Assembly (NCBI GenBank): GCA_020881915.1
Contig: JAJFPB010000002.1
Span: forward strand, 5,591,001 to 5,655,000
Origin: Paramyrothecium sp. XJ0827
Lineage: Eukaryota; Ascomycota; Sordariomycetes; Hypocreales; Stachybotryaceae
DNA length: 64,000 nt
Direction of reading: 5' to 3'
Part shown: piece after piece, positions 31,719-43,115 of the stretch
Position numbering within the stretch: the stretch's first letter is position 1
How the letters are laid out: each line of letters starts with the position of its first letter
Program-made: the position numbers and the translations under genes
Notes under the pieces: model-generated
Databases searched by the model: none
Told to the model about the DNA's origin: nothing
What the model saw: the letters and a program-made list of their open reading frames with translations, nothing else

Positions 31719-33182
31719 ATGATGGGACTCCGTCGCTTGGTCATTGCTGGTTTGGCCAGCTCGACACTTGCCAACACGAGTACCTTGCTCGGTTATCCTA
31801 ATGGTAAAACTTAGCGTGTGAGCAATGGTATCATAACTAATGAACAAGTTATAGGAGACTTGGAAAAGCGTCGCATGATCATCTTGTCAGACATTACACG
31901 TCCTCAAGGCGAACCTGACGATATGCAGTCTTTCGTTCATTTACTTGCATGCGCTGATATTTTCGAAATCGAAGCTATTGTGGCCACTTCAGGCTACAAC
32001 ATTCCACCCGAACCTCTCAACGCAACGTACTTCCACGAAGTTATCGAGGCTTACCGCCAAGACCTACCAAATTTAATGAAGCGGAGCGGGCAACTATCAT
32101 TCAATCAAGATGAAACTCAGACTCAATATTACGGCTACTGGCCTTCTGCCGACTACTTTCATAATATTGTTTTTCAAGGCTTCCCTGGTCATGGAATGGA
32201 CTATGTGGGCGATGGCAAGAACACCAACGGCTCAGATGCCATTATCAGGCTTGTTGATGACGAGAGTGATGATAGACCTATCTATGTTGGTATCTGGGGT
32301 GGTGGAAACATTCTTGCTCAAGCAATTTGGGACGTCAGGCGCACACGCTCAGACGAGGGACTGTCAAAGTTCCTAAGACAGTTGCACATTTACGCCATAA
32401 CGGACCAGGATCGCACCAACGGTGGGCCTTGGGAGGACAGCGGGCAGCTTTGGATACGGAAGAACTTCCTTGATGACCTCTTCTACATCCACACGGAGGC
32501 TTCATGGTGGTCCTACTATCTGACGTTGAACCGACCGCCGTATTGGCCCCGAATCCAAAGCGGGGTTCAAGGCAAGGGTGCATTGGGAAACAAGTATCCT
32601 AACTTCAGATGGGGTACCGAGGGCGACACACCATGCTTCATCTATGTCTGGCCCGGCAGAAACGATCCTTGGGACCCTAGACAAGCCAGTACAGCCGGCG
32701 CGTTCGAGTGGGGTTTAACCAGAGATAACGTTACTGTGACCTGGACTGACTCCGCGGGCGCAATCTATAACCGCAGCCGTGATGCTGTTCTTGCAGGTCT
32801 TCCGGACTACTTGAATGATTTTATCGCGCGAATGGACTGGGCTGCGACAGGTAGTGGTAATCGTAACCCTGTTGCTGTCCTGAACGGTAAAGCCGGTTTC
32901 GACATTATTCATATTACTGCTACACCTGAGGAGACGATAACTTTGAGCGCAAAGGGATCTACGGACCCTGATGGTGATAAGCTGAGTTATGGGTGGGAGC
33001 ATGATCATGTTCAAGGGGAGTATATTGGGGGCCTCTGCGTTCATGGCAAGAATACTGATGAATTGAGCTTTAAAGTCCCAGGAGAGGCCAGTGGGAAGCA
33101 AATCCACGTTGTCCTTCGGGTTGCAGATGATGGGACACCGTCGCTTGCTGCATTCAGGCGTGCTGTGATCTCAATTAATTAG
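31719..33182 (+). CDS. Secreted DUF1593 (nucleoside-hydrolase-like) protein
   Basis: Exons 31719-31803 and 31855-33182, with a 51-nt intron, give 470 aa. Exon 1 encodes a short signal peptide (MGLRRLVIAGLASSTLA). The body begins RRMIILSDITR...GEPDDMQSFVHLLA, the conserved acidic start of DUF1593, whose N-terminal part resembles Ca-binding inosine/uridine nucleoside hydrolases. Other matches are IVATSGYN, PIYVGIWGGGNILAQAIW, LHIYAITDQD and WEDSGQLWIRKNFLDD. The last about 90 residues (NPVAVLNGKAG, LSAKGSTDPDGDKLSYGWEHD) form the C-terminal beta-sandwich typical of the family. The length fits. Probably an extracellular hydrolase of a glycosidic compound; the substrate is unknown. Confidence 0.88.
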
Positions 33183-33953
33183 AAAGGAGGATAGCTCAGA
33201 TAACAAGCTATGCCAAGGAGTGTGGCCTTTTCCTTATGCCTTGTGGTCTTGAGTCAAGTTCATGGAGGAATGATGCTAATTCCAAAGACTCACGAATATA
33301 GTCAACACCAGATGTATATTGGCATGCCTTTTACCAGGCCTAGTAGATGACCCCATAGTTAGAAAGAAAGTCTTATAGCACTTGAATCATTTATTATCAG
33401 ATTGGCCAACAGGCATTTGCGCCTAATAGAAGATAAAGGATCTTTCAAAAGTCCAAATGCACTCTCGGTAAGAGGCAATTTGAAATTCTACGTGTCTATG
33501 CCAACTTGACCCGTTATTATTGCAACAAGATTCTCAATACGAATAACAGGGGAGATCTTGTTTCTCACAGATGTGCCACGTAGAGTATAACCGTGCATGT
33601 GGCTAACATGTGGCTATTGCTCGCAACAAGCAATAGGGAATTATCGTAGATCTAATCGATGCCACATTTCACCAGAATATGAAACATGAATGCCAGGCCT
33701 TGGAATGGCTAGCATGAACTCCACGTCCCACTCCGCAGTACACTGACCTGTCCTGGCTTGGTCGTGGATTTACGATCTGCCTCACCATGTCGTATTAAAT
33801 TTAAGGACCCCATCTTTCCGTGCGGCTAAGGACCCCTTCGACATCTTTAATGGCCGCAAATCACATATTCTGAGTCACTTGAGCCGCTGAAATGAAATGC
33901 GGCTATCATCTCGTTTGTTACGTCACTCATATCTATTTATATTGTATGTGATT
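33183..33953. other. Convergent intergenic region
   Basis: Lies between convergent gene ends. AT-rich; no gene or repeat recognised. Confidence 0.55.
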
Positions 33954-36009
33954 CTATACCAACTTGATAACTCTTCCCGTATTACACTTTTCAAACCAAC
34001 CATCTACAACACTCTTTGGCGTCTCAATCATTAGTCCGATACGTTCAAACACAGACTCATCGGCCGTCATGGCCCTGAGTATAAGGCACACATGGCACCC
34101 ATCTCCAACGAAACCCGTCTTCAGACAATAGATGTTGTCCGCTTCCGAGACGTACCGCGAACTACCTGGAATAGAAAAGTTGTAATCCAAATGTATGTAG
34201 TACGTTTGCAGTCCTGATCCAAAACAAACATGTACACGCTCGTTTCCGCCCTTGTCGAGAGTCCATTTCCACGACCCGCGAACAAGATAGCCTTGGACAG
34301 TCAACTCTGCTGCATTTATGGGGCCAAACTCATCTGGCCCGGCGAGTTCAACCTGAAAACTCATGATTTCAAGGTCCTTAGTCGACCTTGCATATCGGAG
34401 CATGCCACCGGTGCCGGCGGTTGTCGATGCCCAGGACCAAGTTGGCGCATTGCACACCTCATGACGTTGACTCGTATAGCCGTCTGGGACGTACCAAAGG
34501 AGATCGTAGACCAAGGAGTTCCCCCACAGGCCTGCAACATACCGGCCGAGCAAGTGCTGGTGAGCAGTCCCGTATTGCCTCGCCATGCCCGCCAACGCGG
34601 GGAGGTAATCTGAGTAGTAGGTCAAGTTTAAGGTTGAGAACTGGCTCACTACCTCATGCCAGTGATTTTGTACTTGCGCGATATCTGAAATAGCGAGACT
34701 TCGGTGATGACTTTCCTTCCTAGTCCACGACGTATCCAATCCACACTCGCAGAGAGCAATTGGTCTTACATCCTCGAATCGCAGCTCGGAGCGAGCAAAA
34801 TGCACAACACCCGGCGCCAAAAGTCGTTCTTGGTACACCCAGCCACGAGATAAGAGGGGAACATCATCTTCCTCGTACTCCCCGCCGAACTGATGATCTG
34901 GGGCTTCGCGGATAAAAACCTCCTGCGAACTGGAACTATTGGTAGGAATGACGAACTTGGGGACTTTTCGGAAGAGACCTTGATCGCTGTCGCTGGAACA
35001 TGTGGCGGCAATGGTGATGTAGGAGTCTCGATAAATGCTGCACATCTCGGCCGCTTGGATTTTCCAGTCTTCCTTGTCATCTTGAATGATGCACAAGGAA
35101 TCAATCCAAAGGTACCTCAATCCCAAGTCTAGAGCTACGGCGCACGCTTGCTGAAACGATTTGGGAAGGTCGTCCCACGGCACGGATTCGAAGTAGGCAT
35201 GCATTGTACTCTTGATAGCACGGCATCGCAGCGTGGATGCGCCCCATCGATGGCTTAGGCATGCGTATGGTTCGCTGCTCCTCAAGTTCTCCACCAGTTT
35301 CACTCGTATGTCGCCTCCAGTATCCCTATGTAGCTGCAGGACGCGGTAAGGGAGGGAGGCGCTTGGCCGTTTACATGCCTGGTGTGAAGCATCACATTCC
35401 TCCAGCCATGTTTTGAGAACCTTCAGAGAGGCAGGTGAACCAGTGTCGCCTTCCGCAATTGCTTGGTTAACATTACGTGCGGCTGGATGAGCTATTGCAT
35501 GCGTTAGTCCAAATTCCTCTGTGAGCTCTCTGAGACTCACGGGCTTTGCTACCAGCATGACCAATCAACATGGAAAATTCGACATTTCTGTAGCTGCCTC
35601 CGGCGTCTTTCCTGACTGAGATTTCAAGCTGCAGGCTAGGATTGAAAGCGTCACGATCGCCTACGAGCCACGTCAACTTGCATTGCTTTTGTAAGGACTT
35701 CTGATCAACAACAAGGTTTTTGTGGTCAAGTTGAATTTCAAGACATTGCAAGATCGCAGAGCAGCCAGCACATCCCCGTGCTGAGGAAATATGGAGAGCT
35801 TGTAGTTGCGTCTTGAGCTGAATGGTGTAGGCATCCTTTGGGGTCTGGAACGTATCATCGAGTGAGCCATTAATCCATGGTGAGGTTGGATACATAGGCA
35901 GCGCCCTCCGTGACACAGTAGGTTCTTTGAGAAAGGGGGCAAATTTATCCAGTTTGAAGTGACATAAACCGCAACGGCGGTTACCACCTTGAGATATGGT
36001 GTTTCCCAT
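33954..36009 (-). CDS. HET-domain protein (intact)
   Basis: Exons 36009-35553 and 35491-33954, with a 61-nt intron (GTAGCA donor, ACTAACG branch point, ATAG acceptor), give 664 aa. The ATG at 36009 has good context (CACAATGGG); an in-frame ATG at 36069 would add 20 residues. The N-terminus has a CGLCHF/CAGCSAIL cysteine pattern common in this HET class. The HET domain follows: EPYACLSHRWG near residue 228, WDDLPKSFQQACAVAL, LRYLWIDSLCIIQDDKEDW near residue 280, IYRDSYITIAAT and SRGWVYQERLLAPGVVHF. HET domains relate to TIR-like signalling domains and act in vegetative incompatibility. No recognition repeats (NACHT or WD40) are attached. It is the only single-copy intact HET gene in the middle part. 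Confidence 0.92.
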
Positions 36010-36342
36010 TGTGATAGATTTACATAGACCGGGGGATTTGGAACCCAGACCGCCAGAATGGAGGCGCATGTCAAAAGGATTACCTAAAGACGTTATGACT
36101 AATAAACAAACTAACCCTTATTTGGCACATTTAGTCCGGTAACGATCAGGATTAACCACCCACTTGTGTTGAACCATGCACAAATGGAGATAGTGATATC
36201 ATTTGTTACGAGTCAGCTTAGCATACTGAGTGTTTGTTCAACCATTCTATTGAGGGTCTGAGATAGTCTGCACTGCAATTGAACGGTTAGAATTGAAGGA
36301 CTCGATAACACCAAACTGTATGCTGAAATTGATAATCATTAT
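36010..36342. other. Intergenic region
   Basis: 333 bp between the HET start and the DUF6536 stop (both minus). Nothing recognised. Confidence 0.55.
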
Positions 36343-38597
36343 TTAGAGCCAGAGACCATCCCCTACATTATGTTGTTTCTCCAAATCTGTGCAGTGTGAA
36401 GATGGTGACTGCTCTTCATGAACGTCCGCTTTGAATACATTGTCCCTTTCCATGAAGGAATTGGCCAATAACATGTACATTATTCCTGCCTTCGGAGGTT
36501 TTACCTCACGGCTTGAGAAAGAGCAATGCCATTGTTGAGAGGTACCTCGTGAAGCTGCTCCCCACTTCAAAGGCTTTTCCCAAGGTTGAGTTTCATCTGC
36601 AGGTAGATGACACGCAGCAGCTATTGCAGCACTGCAACTTCCTGGAAGCGGCATTCCTTGATAAGGAAGCCAAGACAGTGAGTAGCCTATAAGTGATATG
36701 ATCATTATGCCGCTAATGACTATGCATAGTATTACCCCGAGAGGTGACCATGCACAGGCAAATATGCTTGCATTACTGCTCGTGACGTACGTGAATACGT
36801 TGCTCCCAATTGGCTCGTATTTTTGTAAAGCAAGAACGAAGAAAGCCTGGGAAATGAGCCAATGAAGAAGAGCAGATGCTGCAACAAGAGGAATAGAGAA
36901 CCGGAATGGGAGTTGCAGGAAATATGTCTCCCGTTGAGCTCCTTCCGGCTTCGATGATACCCGAATACCCTTTCTGGTCCTGCTGTAGCTGTTCCACTCT
37001 CTATCCAAACAAAAAGAGGTAAAGAATGCATTGTATGTAACATAGGCCAAGGAAAGGATGACTTGGGGGGTGTTGATAAGCAAGATTGAAAAAAGGAAAT
37101 GACCTGATCCAGGGCCTATGTCAGTTAAGACAGTGGCATCATCTGCTGTTCCTAACTTGAACTCTATAGAGTTTCGTGAACGTGAATCAAGTCTCCTTCC
37201 TTGTATGAACTGCAAGCCTTCACTCAACAGGCAAATAGCGGCCATGAAAGGGGGCATTATCCTGAGTCTTGTGAGCTTTCACGTCGTCACCAAAAATGAT
37301 TTTCCACTCACACAGCGAGACCGACAAGCCAGTGCCTGAGCTTTTTAACCCGTGCTAATCGTTTCTTTACTGGAAAGAATACCAAATCCTGTGATCTCCA
37401 GACTCTCATGCTGTGGTAGTTCATTGTAGAGTGTGGGCATATGGCCCGTGTATACGAGTCCCTCTGTTGCAAGAAGGAGACTACAGCATCTCCTATTGTT
37501 AATAAGGGATCCTCGAGATCCCAAGAAACGAAACGAAGCATGAGTGCGGCTTTTAAAAAATTTAGCATTGTGACAAGCCAGGCGATATGCAAGCTGTAGA
37601 GCAACTTGCATCGTTCAGCTGTTCTCTGACTGTATATTGCGATTGGATTACTTGGTGGTCCAATCGGGCTGTTCCACTTTCCTGGGTTGTCTCTATAGTA
37701 TTGCAACGCTTCTTGGCAGCTTCCCTTGCGGTCAGGGACATTCCAGCGATATGTACCATTACCGCAAAACCAGTTTCTTGAGGGCATGTCGTCTTGCCCA
37801 GGAGGGCTGTTGCGTCGAGAGAAAGGCAAGTAGTCTTTCGGTTCATACGAGGACTCATAAACCCACACATCGTACTCATGGTCTGGAAAGACATAGACAA
37901 CTGTCCCGCGAGATGATTGGTAAGGCTTGCTGTATTCAATCAGATAGTCGCTGAATGTGATTTTTTCCAAGGTTCCGTTGTCGAGCTTGCTATATATCAT
38001 CTGAAAGAGCCAAGGCGAACCCCTCAGGTAGTTTCTTGTTGCATTTCGGTGGACTAGGTCCGATTCGCTGATGGCGTACTGGACGACAGAATTGACAGAA
38101 GTAGAGGTGAATATCGTTGAGTTGTAGCTACGCATAAATCAGTCAACGAAATTTTCCAGCACGGTCATGGAGCTATACAAAAAGTGCAGAGGCAATGAAG
38201 AGAGGCCCAGTAGGGTCCACATCGCTCTCTTCCGCCAGGACCAGGTAGGATTAAGAAAGTTTCGACAACTTGGAATTCCGATATCTAACCACCAACGTCG
38301 CGCGTGAGCGGCATCAAGCTGGGATCGAGTAGGTGCCATGAGACATTGCATGCAGTAGTTGCTTCCGGCAAGAAGGATAGCACTTGAAATGTTGATGAAG
38401 ACATGGACGAGTGTATTGATTCGCTTGACACTAGAGCAGTCCTGCTCCGTAACCAGGCCGATGCCATCGTCGTGGTTTCCCTGCAATGTCGCCCACACGG
38501 TGAAGGTAAGATTAATCCCAAATACAGTTAGGGTTGCAGCTGTAAATAAGACAATGCTTCTGCGCCATCGTCTTTCGGGCAAGCCTGGTAGCTGCAT
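36343..38597 (-). CDS. DUF6536 multi-pass membrane protein
   Basis: Exons 38597-38179, 38127-37312 and 37261-36343 give 717 aa. Intron 1 (51 nt) has an unusual GTATAG donor and removes an in-frame TGA at 38139-38141; the join restores the family signature LPLHF/FYNSTIF. Intron 2 is GTGAGT...CTCAG, 50 nt. The N-terminus has RRSIVLFTAATLTVFGINL (membrane helix), AGSNYCMQCLMAPTRSQLDAAHARRWWLDIGI and LNPTWSWRKRAMWTLLGLSSLPLH, all typical of DUF6536. At least five further hydrophobic helices are C-terminal (FLFSILLINTPQVILSLAYV, FSIPLVAASALLHWL, VILCIVISGIMIISLIGYSL). Function unknown. The family is confined to filamentous fungi as far as I know. Confidence 0.87.
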
Positions 38598-40455
38598 GGC
38601 TTGATCCACTAGAGTTTGAACTATTATTCAGGAATGAGGGTATTTCGGGCACGTTGTGCAGTGACGAAGTTCACTACAGTGTTGAGGACGGGTCGATAGT
38701 AATTTATGCGCGCTTTGACCAATACATTCACGGTACGTTACATGGTGGCTGCAGCTAGACAGACTAGGGACTTGTTTCAAACACAGCCTGTTGCATTTAG
38801 GCAAAGTTGTATAGCATCAACTTCTTTAATTTAAGGATTGCCTTGCAGGTCATTCAACGGCGCAGATGTCTGATGGCAGCCTTGGGGGCCAAATTCCCCC
38901 CCCGCCCCCACCGTCGAGTGACGCGGTAGGCCTGCCCGTTGCCAGCAATGACGACGCAATCTGAAATGCTGAGCCTTTTTCCAGCTTTCCATGTAACCCT
39001 ACTATCGTATTGAAATGGTTCAGGGTGGTACTCACCCTAATCGTAACCTTGATAATAGCATTTTCGTATCCAGAAGATCCAGAAGAGGCAGGTCAATGTC
39101 ATCTTAAGAAGGACGGCCCAATAATTCAGCCTTGGGGTGGTCCCACGCATGATCTGCTTGGTCTGGTGTAACCACAATACATTTATAATACTCATGAAGC
39201 TATTTTAATCGCATGCATACTCGTCTAGATTATCGCAATATCCGAGTCTGCCTCTCAGGGTGGCTCACGCGACACTCAGCCTTGGGAAATCAGATCTTGA
39301 TCTGCGACTGTCCCATTTCCTCCTGCGGTGAATAAGCACTCGCTCAATGACCTACAGTATACTCGGTGTCTTTAGCTGGCGAAGAAGTGAAGCTGCAGGC
39401 TCTACTCGCGTGATTGTGTTTGTGAAACGGTTGGGGGTTAGGCAATGAACCGCCTCACGATCAAGGACCCTTCTCTATGTCCTCCCTACAACGCCAGACA
39501 TGAGGAAGCAAACGCAACTTGCCCTCGCTCATATTTATTCATATAAACTCACGGGAGAATCATGAAGATGCAGCCGGTATTACGCTATCACAAAGACTAA
39601 GGTGAGTTTTGCAGCAACACCCTCTCGATGTGATAAACGTTAGTCATGACATGAGCTCATTCGCACTTGCTAGTGCAAATGCTATGACAGATGTTTTCTT
39701 CTTCAGCTCCAAATGCTTGAATTTATGCCTCTCGTGAGACAAACCGTACGGGGTAGCGGATCGCCCGAGCCATTCCATTATATTCAATCCACAGACATCC
39801 GTACACTCGTGCTGGAAATCAGGTTCCATCTTGTCAAGGCTGTTTAAAATTTAGTGGAAAAGGAAGGGACCTAGTTATTGGCAAATCGACTCGAAATTCA
39901 GCAGATTGTCTTGAAGCATCTCTCGGCACCGTGTCCTTGCCTTGATCACAAAGCCACAGTAGCCGTGATCTCGCTAACCCTTGAGTCCATAGCAAGGCAT
40001 GGTCATCACTACGTCATTTCATTGATAGTCTTGATAGTTGACCTTAGGCTTCACGGCCCACATGTACAGTGACACAAGAAACAGAAATGGAAGTTACATC
40101 ACCGGCATCTATGATCGGTCGGCCCCTTCGCGGCCGCTAGATCGATTTTTAGTTAGCGTTCCGGCAGTGAGGGCCGATCCATTGGACCAATGCAACCTGC
40201 TTATTTCTCTGTTGTAGGCCCATCAACTAGTACGAAAATATGCGTTTGAGAGTGGCGGAGTTAGGGATTTAAGGTGATTTTGACTCAGGGTTAGGATGGC
40301 TTGACGTCAGTGAACCATGAACCATGATATTCTCGATGGTTTGAGTCTTACGAAAATAATTTACACGCCTGTATAAATAGATAGGTAGACTCCCAAGATG
40401 TTACTGGCAGCGAAGAGTTCACGTATCTATCATTTTCCAGAAGTCAACGTTCATC
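38598..40455. other. Intergenic region
   Basis: About 1.86 kb between divergent starts. Contains a C-rich run at 38896-38912. No convincing gene; short frames near 39878-40072 lack any family resemblance. Confidence 0.5.
40372..40379 (+). promoter_or_regulatory. TATA-like element of the NorA-like reductase gene
   Basis: TATAAATA about 84 bp upstream of the ATG at 40456. Confidence 0.45.
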
Positions 40456-41676
40456 ATGCCTGTCTTCGACCCTCCTCCTAAGTCTCTGCTTATGCGCCAC
40501 CGCCAGTTGGCGCCGAATGCTGCCGTCCGTGTCTCGCCGTTGTGCCTTGGCACAATGACGTTCGGGGACCGTCAACAGGATCGATATGGCGAGATCACCA
40601 AGGAAACAGCCATTGACATCCTTGATCATTTCTACTCAAACGGCGGGAACTTTCTTGACACTGCCAACGGGTATCAAAACGGTCAATCGGAAGAATGGAT
40701 CGGCGAGTGGATGGCCGAGAGGGGAAACCGAGATCAGCTCATCGTCGCTACCAAGTACAGCACTCCCTATCGCAAGGCGCACACAGATGAGATTCAGAGC
40801 AATTTCGTCGGCAATGGTTCCAAAAGCATGAAGCTGTCGCTCGAAGCATCACTTAAGAAACTGCAGACGAGCTACATCGACATCTTCTACGTTCACTGGT
40901 GGGACTACACAACGACTATCGAGGAGCTCATGCATAGCCTAAACGACCTGGTCGTTGCCGGGAAGGTCCTTTACCTGGGCATCAGTGACTGCCCTGCCTG
41001 GGTGGTCAGCTCCGCCAACCGATATGCTCGGGATCATGGCTTGCGTCCCTTTGTGATCTACCAGGGCATGTGGAACGCATCCATGCGCGACTTTGAGCGC
41101 GACATTATCCCAATGTGCAAGGCTGAGGGCATGGCCCTGGCACCATACGGAGTCCTGAACCAGGGACGTTTCCAAACTAAGGAAGGATTCGAGGAGCGCG
41201 AGAAGAAAAACACAGGACGCAACTTCATTCCAACGTCCAAGAGGGATAAGGAAGTGTCCGCAACGCTAGAGTCTTTGGCTGAGAAGAAGGGATGCCAACT
41301 TACCCAAGTCGCGCTCGCATACTGCCTGCAAAAGACGCCCTACGTCTTTCCAATTGTGGGTGGCCGAAAGCTTGAACACATCCAGGGTAGCATTGAAGGC
41401 TTGGCTGTAGAGCTGACGGACGGTGAAGTGGCTGAGATCGAGAGGGCATACCCGTTCGACCATGGTTTCCCACACACATTCCTCAGCGGCACAATGTTCA
41501 AGGGCTCGGATGAACTTGACCAGCGTCAGGCAGAAGGCCCGGGCGATGTGACCCTTACAAAGGCGGGTGGAACTTTCGATTGGGTCCCGCAACCAAAAGC
41601 CATTCGACCTAGCGAAGCGATGAAGTCGGAGAAGGCCCCGGCGTGGAGCTGGGGAAAGACTGAAAAGCGACCATAA
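40456..41676 (+). CDS. Aldo/keto reductase, aryl-alcohol dehydrogenase / norsolorinic acid reductase type
   Basis: Single exon, 406 aa. The barrel signature reads SPLCLGTMTFGD, NFLDTANGYQNGQSE (catalytic Asp and Tyr), LIVATKYS (Lys), DIFYVHWWDYTTTIEELM (His), VLYLGISDCPAWVVSSANRYA, YQGMWNASMRDFERDIIPMC and FPIVGGRKLEHI. The pattern and C-terminal extension fit the AKR9-like fungal group that includes NorA of aflatoxin synthesis and yeast AAD proteins. It probably reduces aromatic aldehydes or polyketide ketones with NADPH. No polyketide synthase is nearby, so a specific pathway cannot be assigned. Convergent with the membrane-protein gene ending at 41976. Confidence 0.93.
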   Translation: MPVFDPPPKSLLMRHRQLAPNAAVRVSPLCLGTMTFGDRQQDRYGEITKETAIDILDHFYSNGGNFLDTANGYQNGQSEEWIGEWMAERGNRDQLIVATKYSTPYRKAHTDEIQSNFVGNGSKSMKLSLEASLKKLQTSYIDIFYVHWWDYTTTIEELMHSLNDLVVAGKVLYLGISDCPAWVVSSANRYARDHGLRPFVIYQGMWNASMRDFERDIIPMCKAEGMALAPYGVLNQGRFQTKEGFEEREKKNTGRNFIPTSKRDKEVSATLESLAEKKGCQLTQVALAYCLQKTPYVFPIVGGRKLEHIQGSIEGLAVELTDGEVAEIERAYPFDHGFPHTFLSGTMFKGSDELDQRQAEGPGDVTLTKAGGTFDWVPQPKAIRPSEAMKSEKAPAWSWGKTEKRP

Positions 41677-41975
41677 CGCTTCTGTGCAGGATCCCGGTCA
41701 ATAATTTGTTGGGAATTCGGTCTTATATAATCTTGATTCATACTCAACATAATGTCCTGTGCTCGTGTCTCTCGCCGTGACCACCGCCATTGACCTTTTA
41801 CTCGATCAATTAATGTCGCCATTAGCCTGGGTCGTTGCACAATTTTGTTATTCGTCACCTGGTGTTGAACTTCTATATGTATGAAATCTTCTTTCCTCAT
41901 TCACGACAATCATCTCCATCTAATCTGTCAATGATAGAAGTTGTGCCAGTCTTCACATATTGAGCTGTATGAAGC

Positions 41976-43115
41976 CTAAAACCTCCAAGAATCCTTACTT
42001 GCCGGCGGTCCGTGGGCTGCTTGGTCCTCCAGTTTTGCATCCATCGGTACAAATTGCTTGCCCCCATCTTCTCCCTCTGATATCACCCCTTGCAAATAGT
42101 AGAGCTCATACATGACGATAAGCTTGCAAGCAATTACCGAGCCCATGATGCGTAAGAGGACGAATGCGCTGTCCTCGACGGCTATGAACAGAACACTGGA
42201 AAAAAGCAGCGATCCGAAAATGAGGTGGCCAACCGTGAGAAGCGACGCAACCCAGGAGAGAACGTAGAACGGGAAGTTCTCAGGAACCTGTCTTAGACGG
42301 AGTCTGTCAGGGCGTCGGAAGATCTGGAGGCGTGTAAAAAAGCCAGGTCGTGGTCTGTCCTCTGAGCTCGCCTCGGGTACCAGCTTGACACGGGACGCAA
42401 CAGCTGCGCCACCCAGGAGGTGAATTGTCATTCCGATGAAAGACCATACAAAGACAATCCATTCGGAGCCGGGACTGAACGTAAAGATGACCTGTCTGCT
42501 GATCCGCAAAGATATCTCGATGATGTTCGCAATGGAGGCAAAGGCTACAAGGTATTCGATCAAAGTAAACACAAGGCCATACGACTGCAGAAAGCTTGGT
42601 AGTGCGAGTTGGCCCGAATTAATGGTCTGAACACTCTTGACATAATCCAGAGATTGTATGACCGAGACGGTGGGAGAGCCGGCAGCAAGCAGTAGAGCAA
42701 GGAGAGGCTGGCCTCCTGCAACGGCGACGAGCCCTGTCTGATGTTGACCTGGCGCTAGAAGAGCCAGTATTGCTGGCATAAGACCAAGGAGAACTTGAGA
42801 CGTGGCCATCTTAGTCTTGATGAGCTCGGGGGTATCTTTGAGGATGCACTCGACAATGAACTCTATTCGCTCGTCGAATCCGAATCCTTGGTCGAGGTTG
42901 ACACGGCCGTTCCACATGACGGAGGGCCGAGGCCCCCTTTCTTCGCCATCGTCGCCCGCTTCATACCATTCTAAGAGGTCAGTGCAGTTGTCTCGCAGAA
43001 TGATCTGAAAAGCATCGTGGTACTCGGGAAAGAAAGTCCGGAACAAAACGCCTGTCTCGTTGGCGGCGTAGGCGAGCACTGGAAGAGTAACGAGGGCTGC
43101 TAGAAGGAGTCGCAT
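41976..43115 (-). CDS. Fungal membrane protein with signal peptide, unknown function
   Basis: Single exon, 379 aa. Starts with a good signal peptide (MRLLLAALVTLPVLAYA), followed by an about 90-residue lumenal or extracellular segment containing two cysteines (DNCTDLLEW, FIVECILKD) and an N-glycosylation site. Hydrophobic helices follow: LLGLMPAILALLAPG, GLVFTLIEYLVAFASIANIIEI, WIVFVWSFIGMTIHLLGG, FYVLSWVASLLTVGHLIFGSLLFSSVLFIAV and LLRIMGSVIACKLIVMYELYY. The C-terminal tail is charged and cytoplasmic in this topology. I recognise no named family; proteins of this shape occur in many Sordariomycetes. Confidence 0.82.
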   Translation of the reverse strand: MRLLLAALVTLPVLAYAANETGVLFRTFFPEYHDAFQIILRDNCTDLLEWYEAGDDGEERGPRPSVMWNGRVNLDQGFGFDERIEFIVECILKDTPELIKTKMATSQVLLGLMPAILALLAPGQHQTGLVAVAGGQPLLALLLAAGSPTVSVIQSLDYVKSVQTINSGQLALPSFLQSYGLVFTLIEYLVAFASIANIIEISLRISRQVIFTFSPGSEWIVFVWSFIGMTIHLLGGAAVASRVKLVPEASSEDRPRPGFFTRLQIFRRPDRLRLRQVPENFPFYVLSWVASLLTVGHLIFGSLLFSSVLFIAVEDSAFVLLRIMGSVIACKLIVMYELYYLQGVISEGEDGGKQFVPMDAKLEDQAAHGPPASKDSWRF

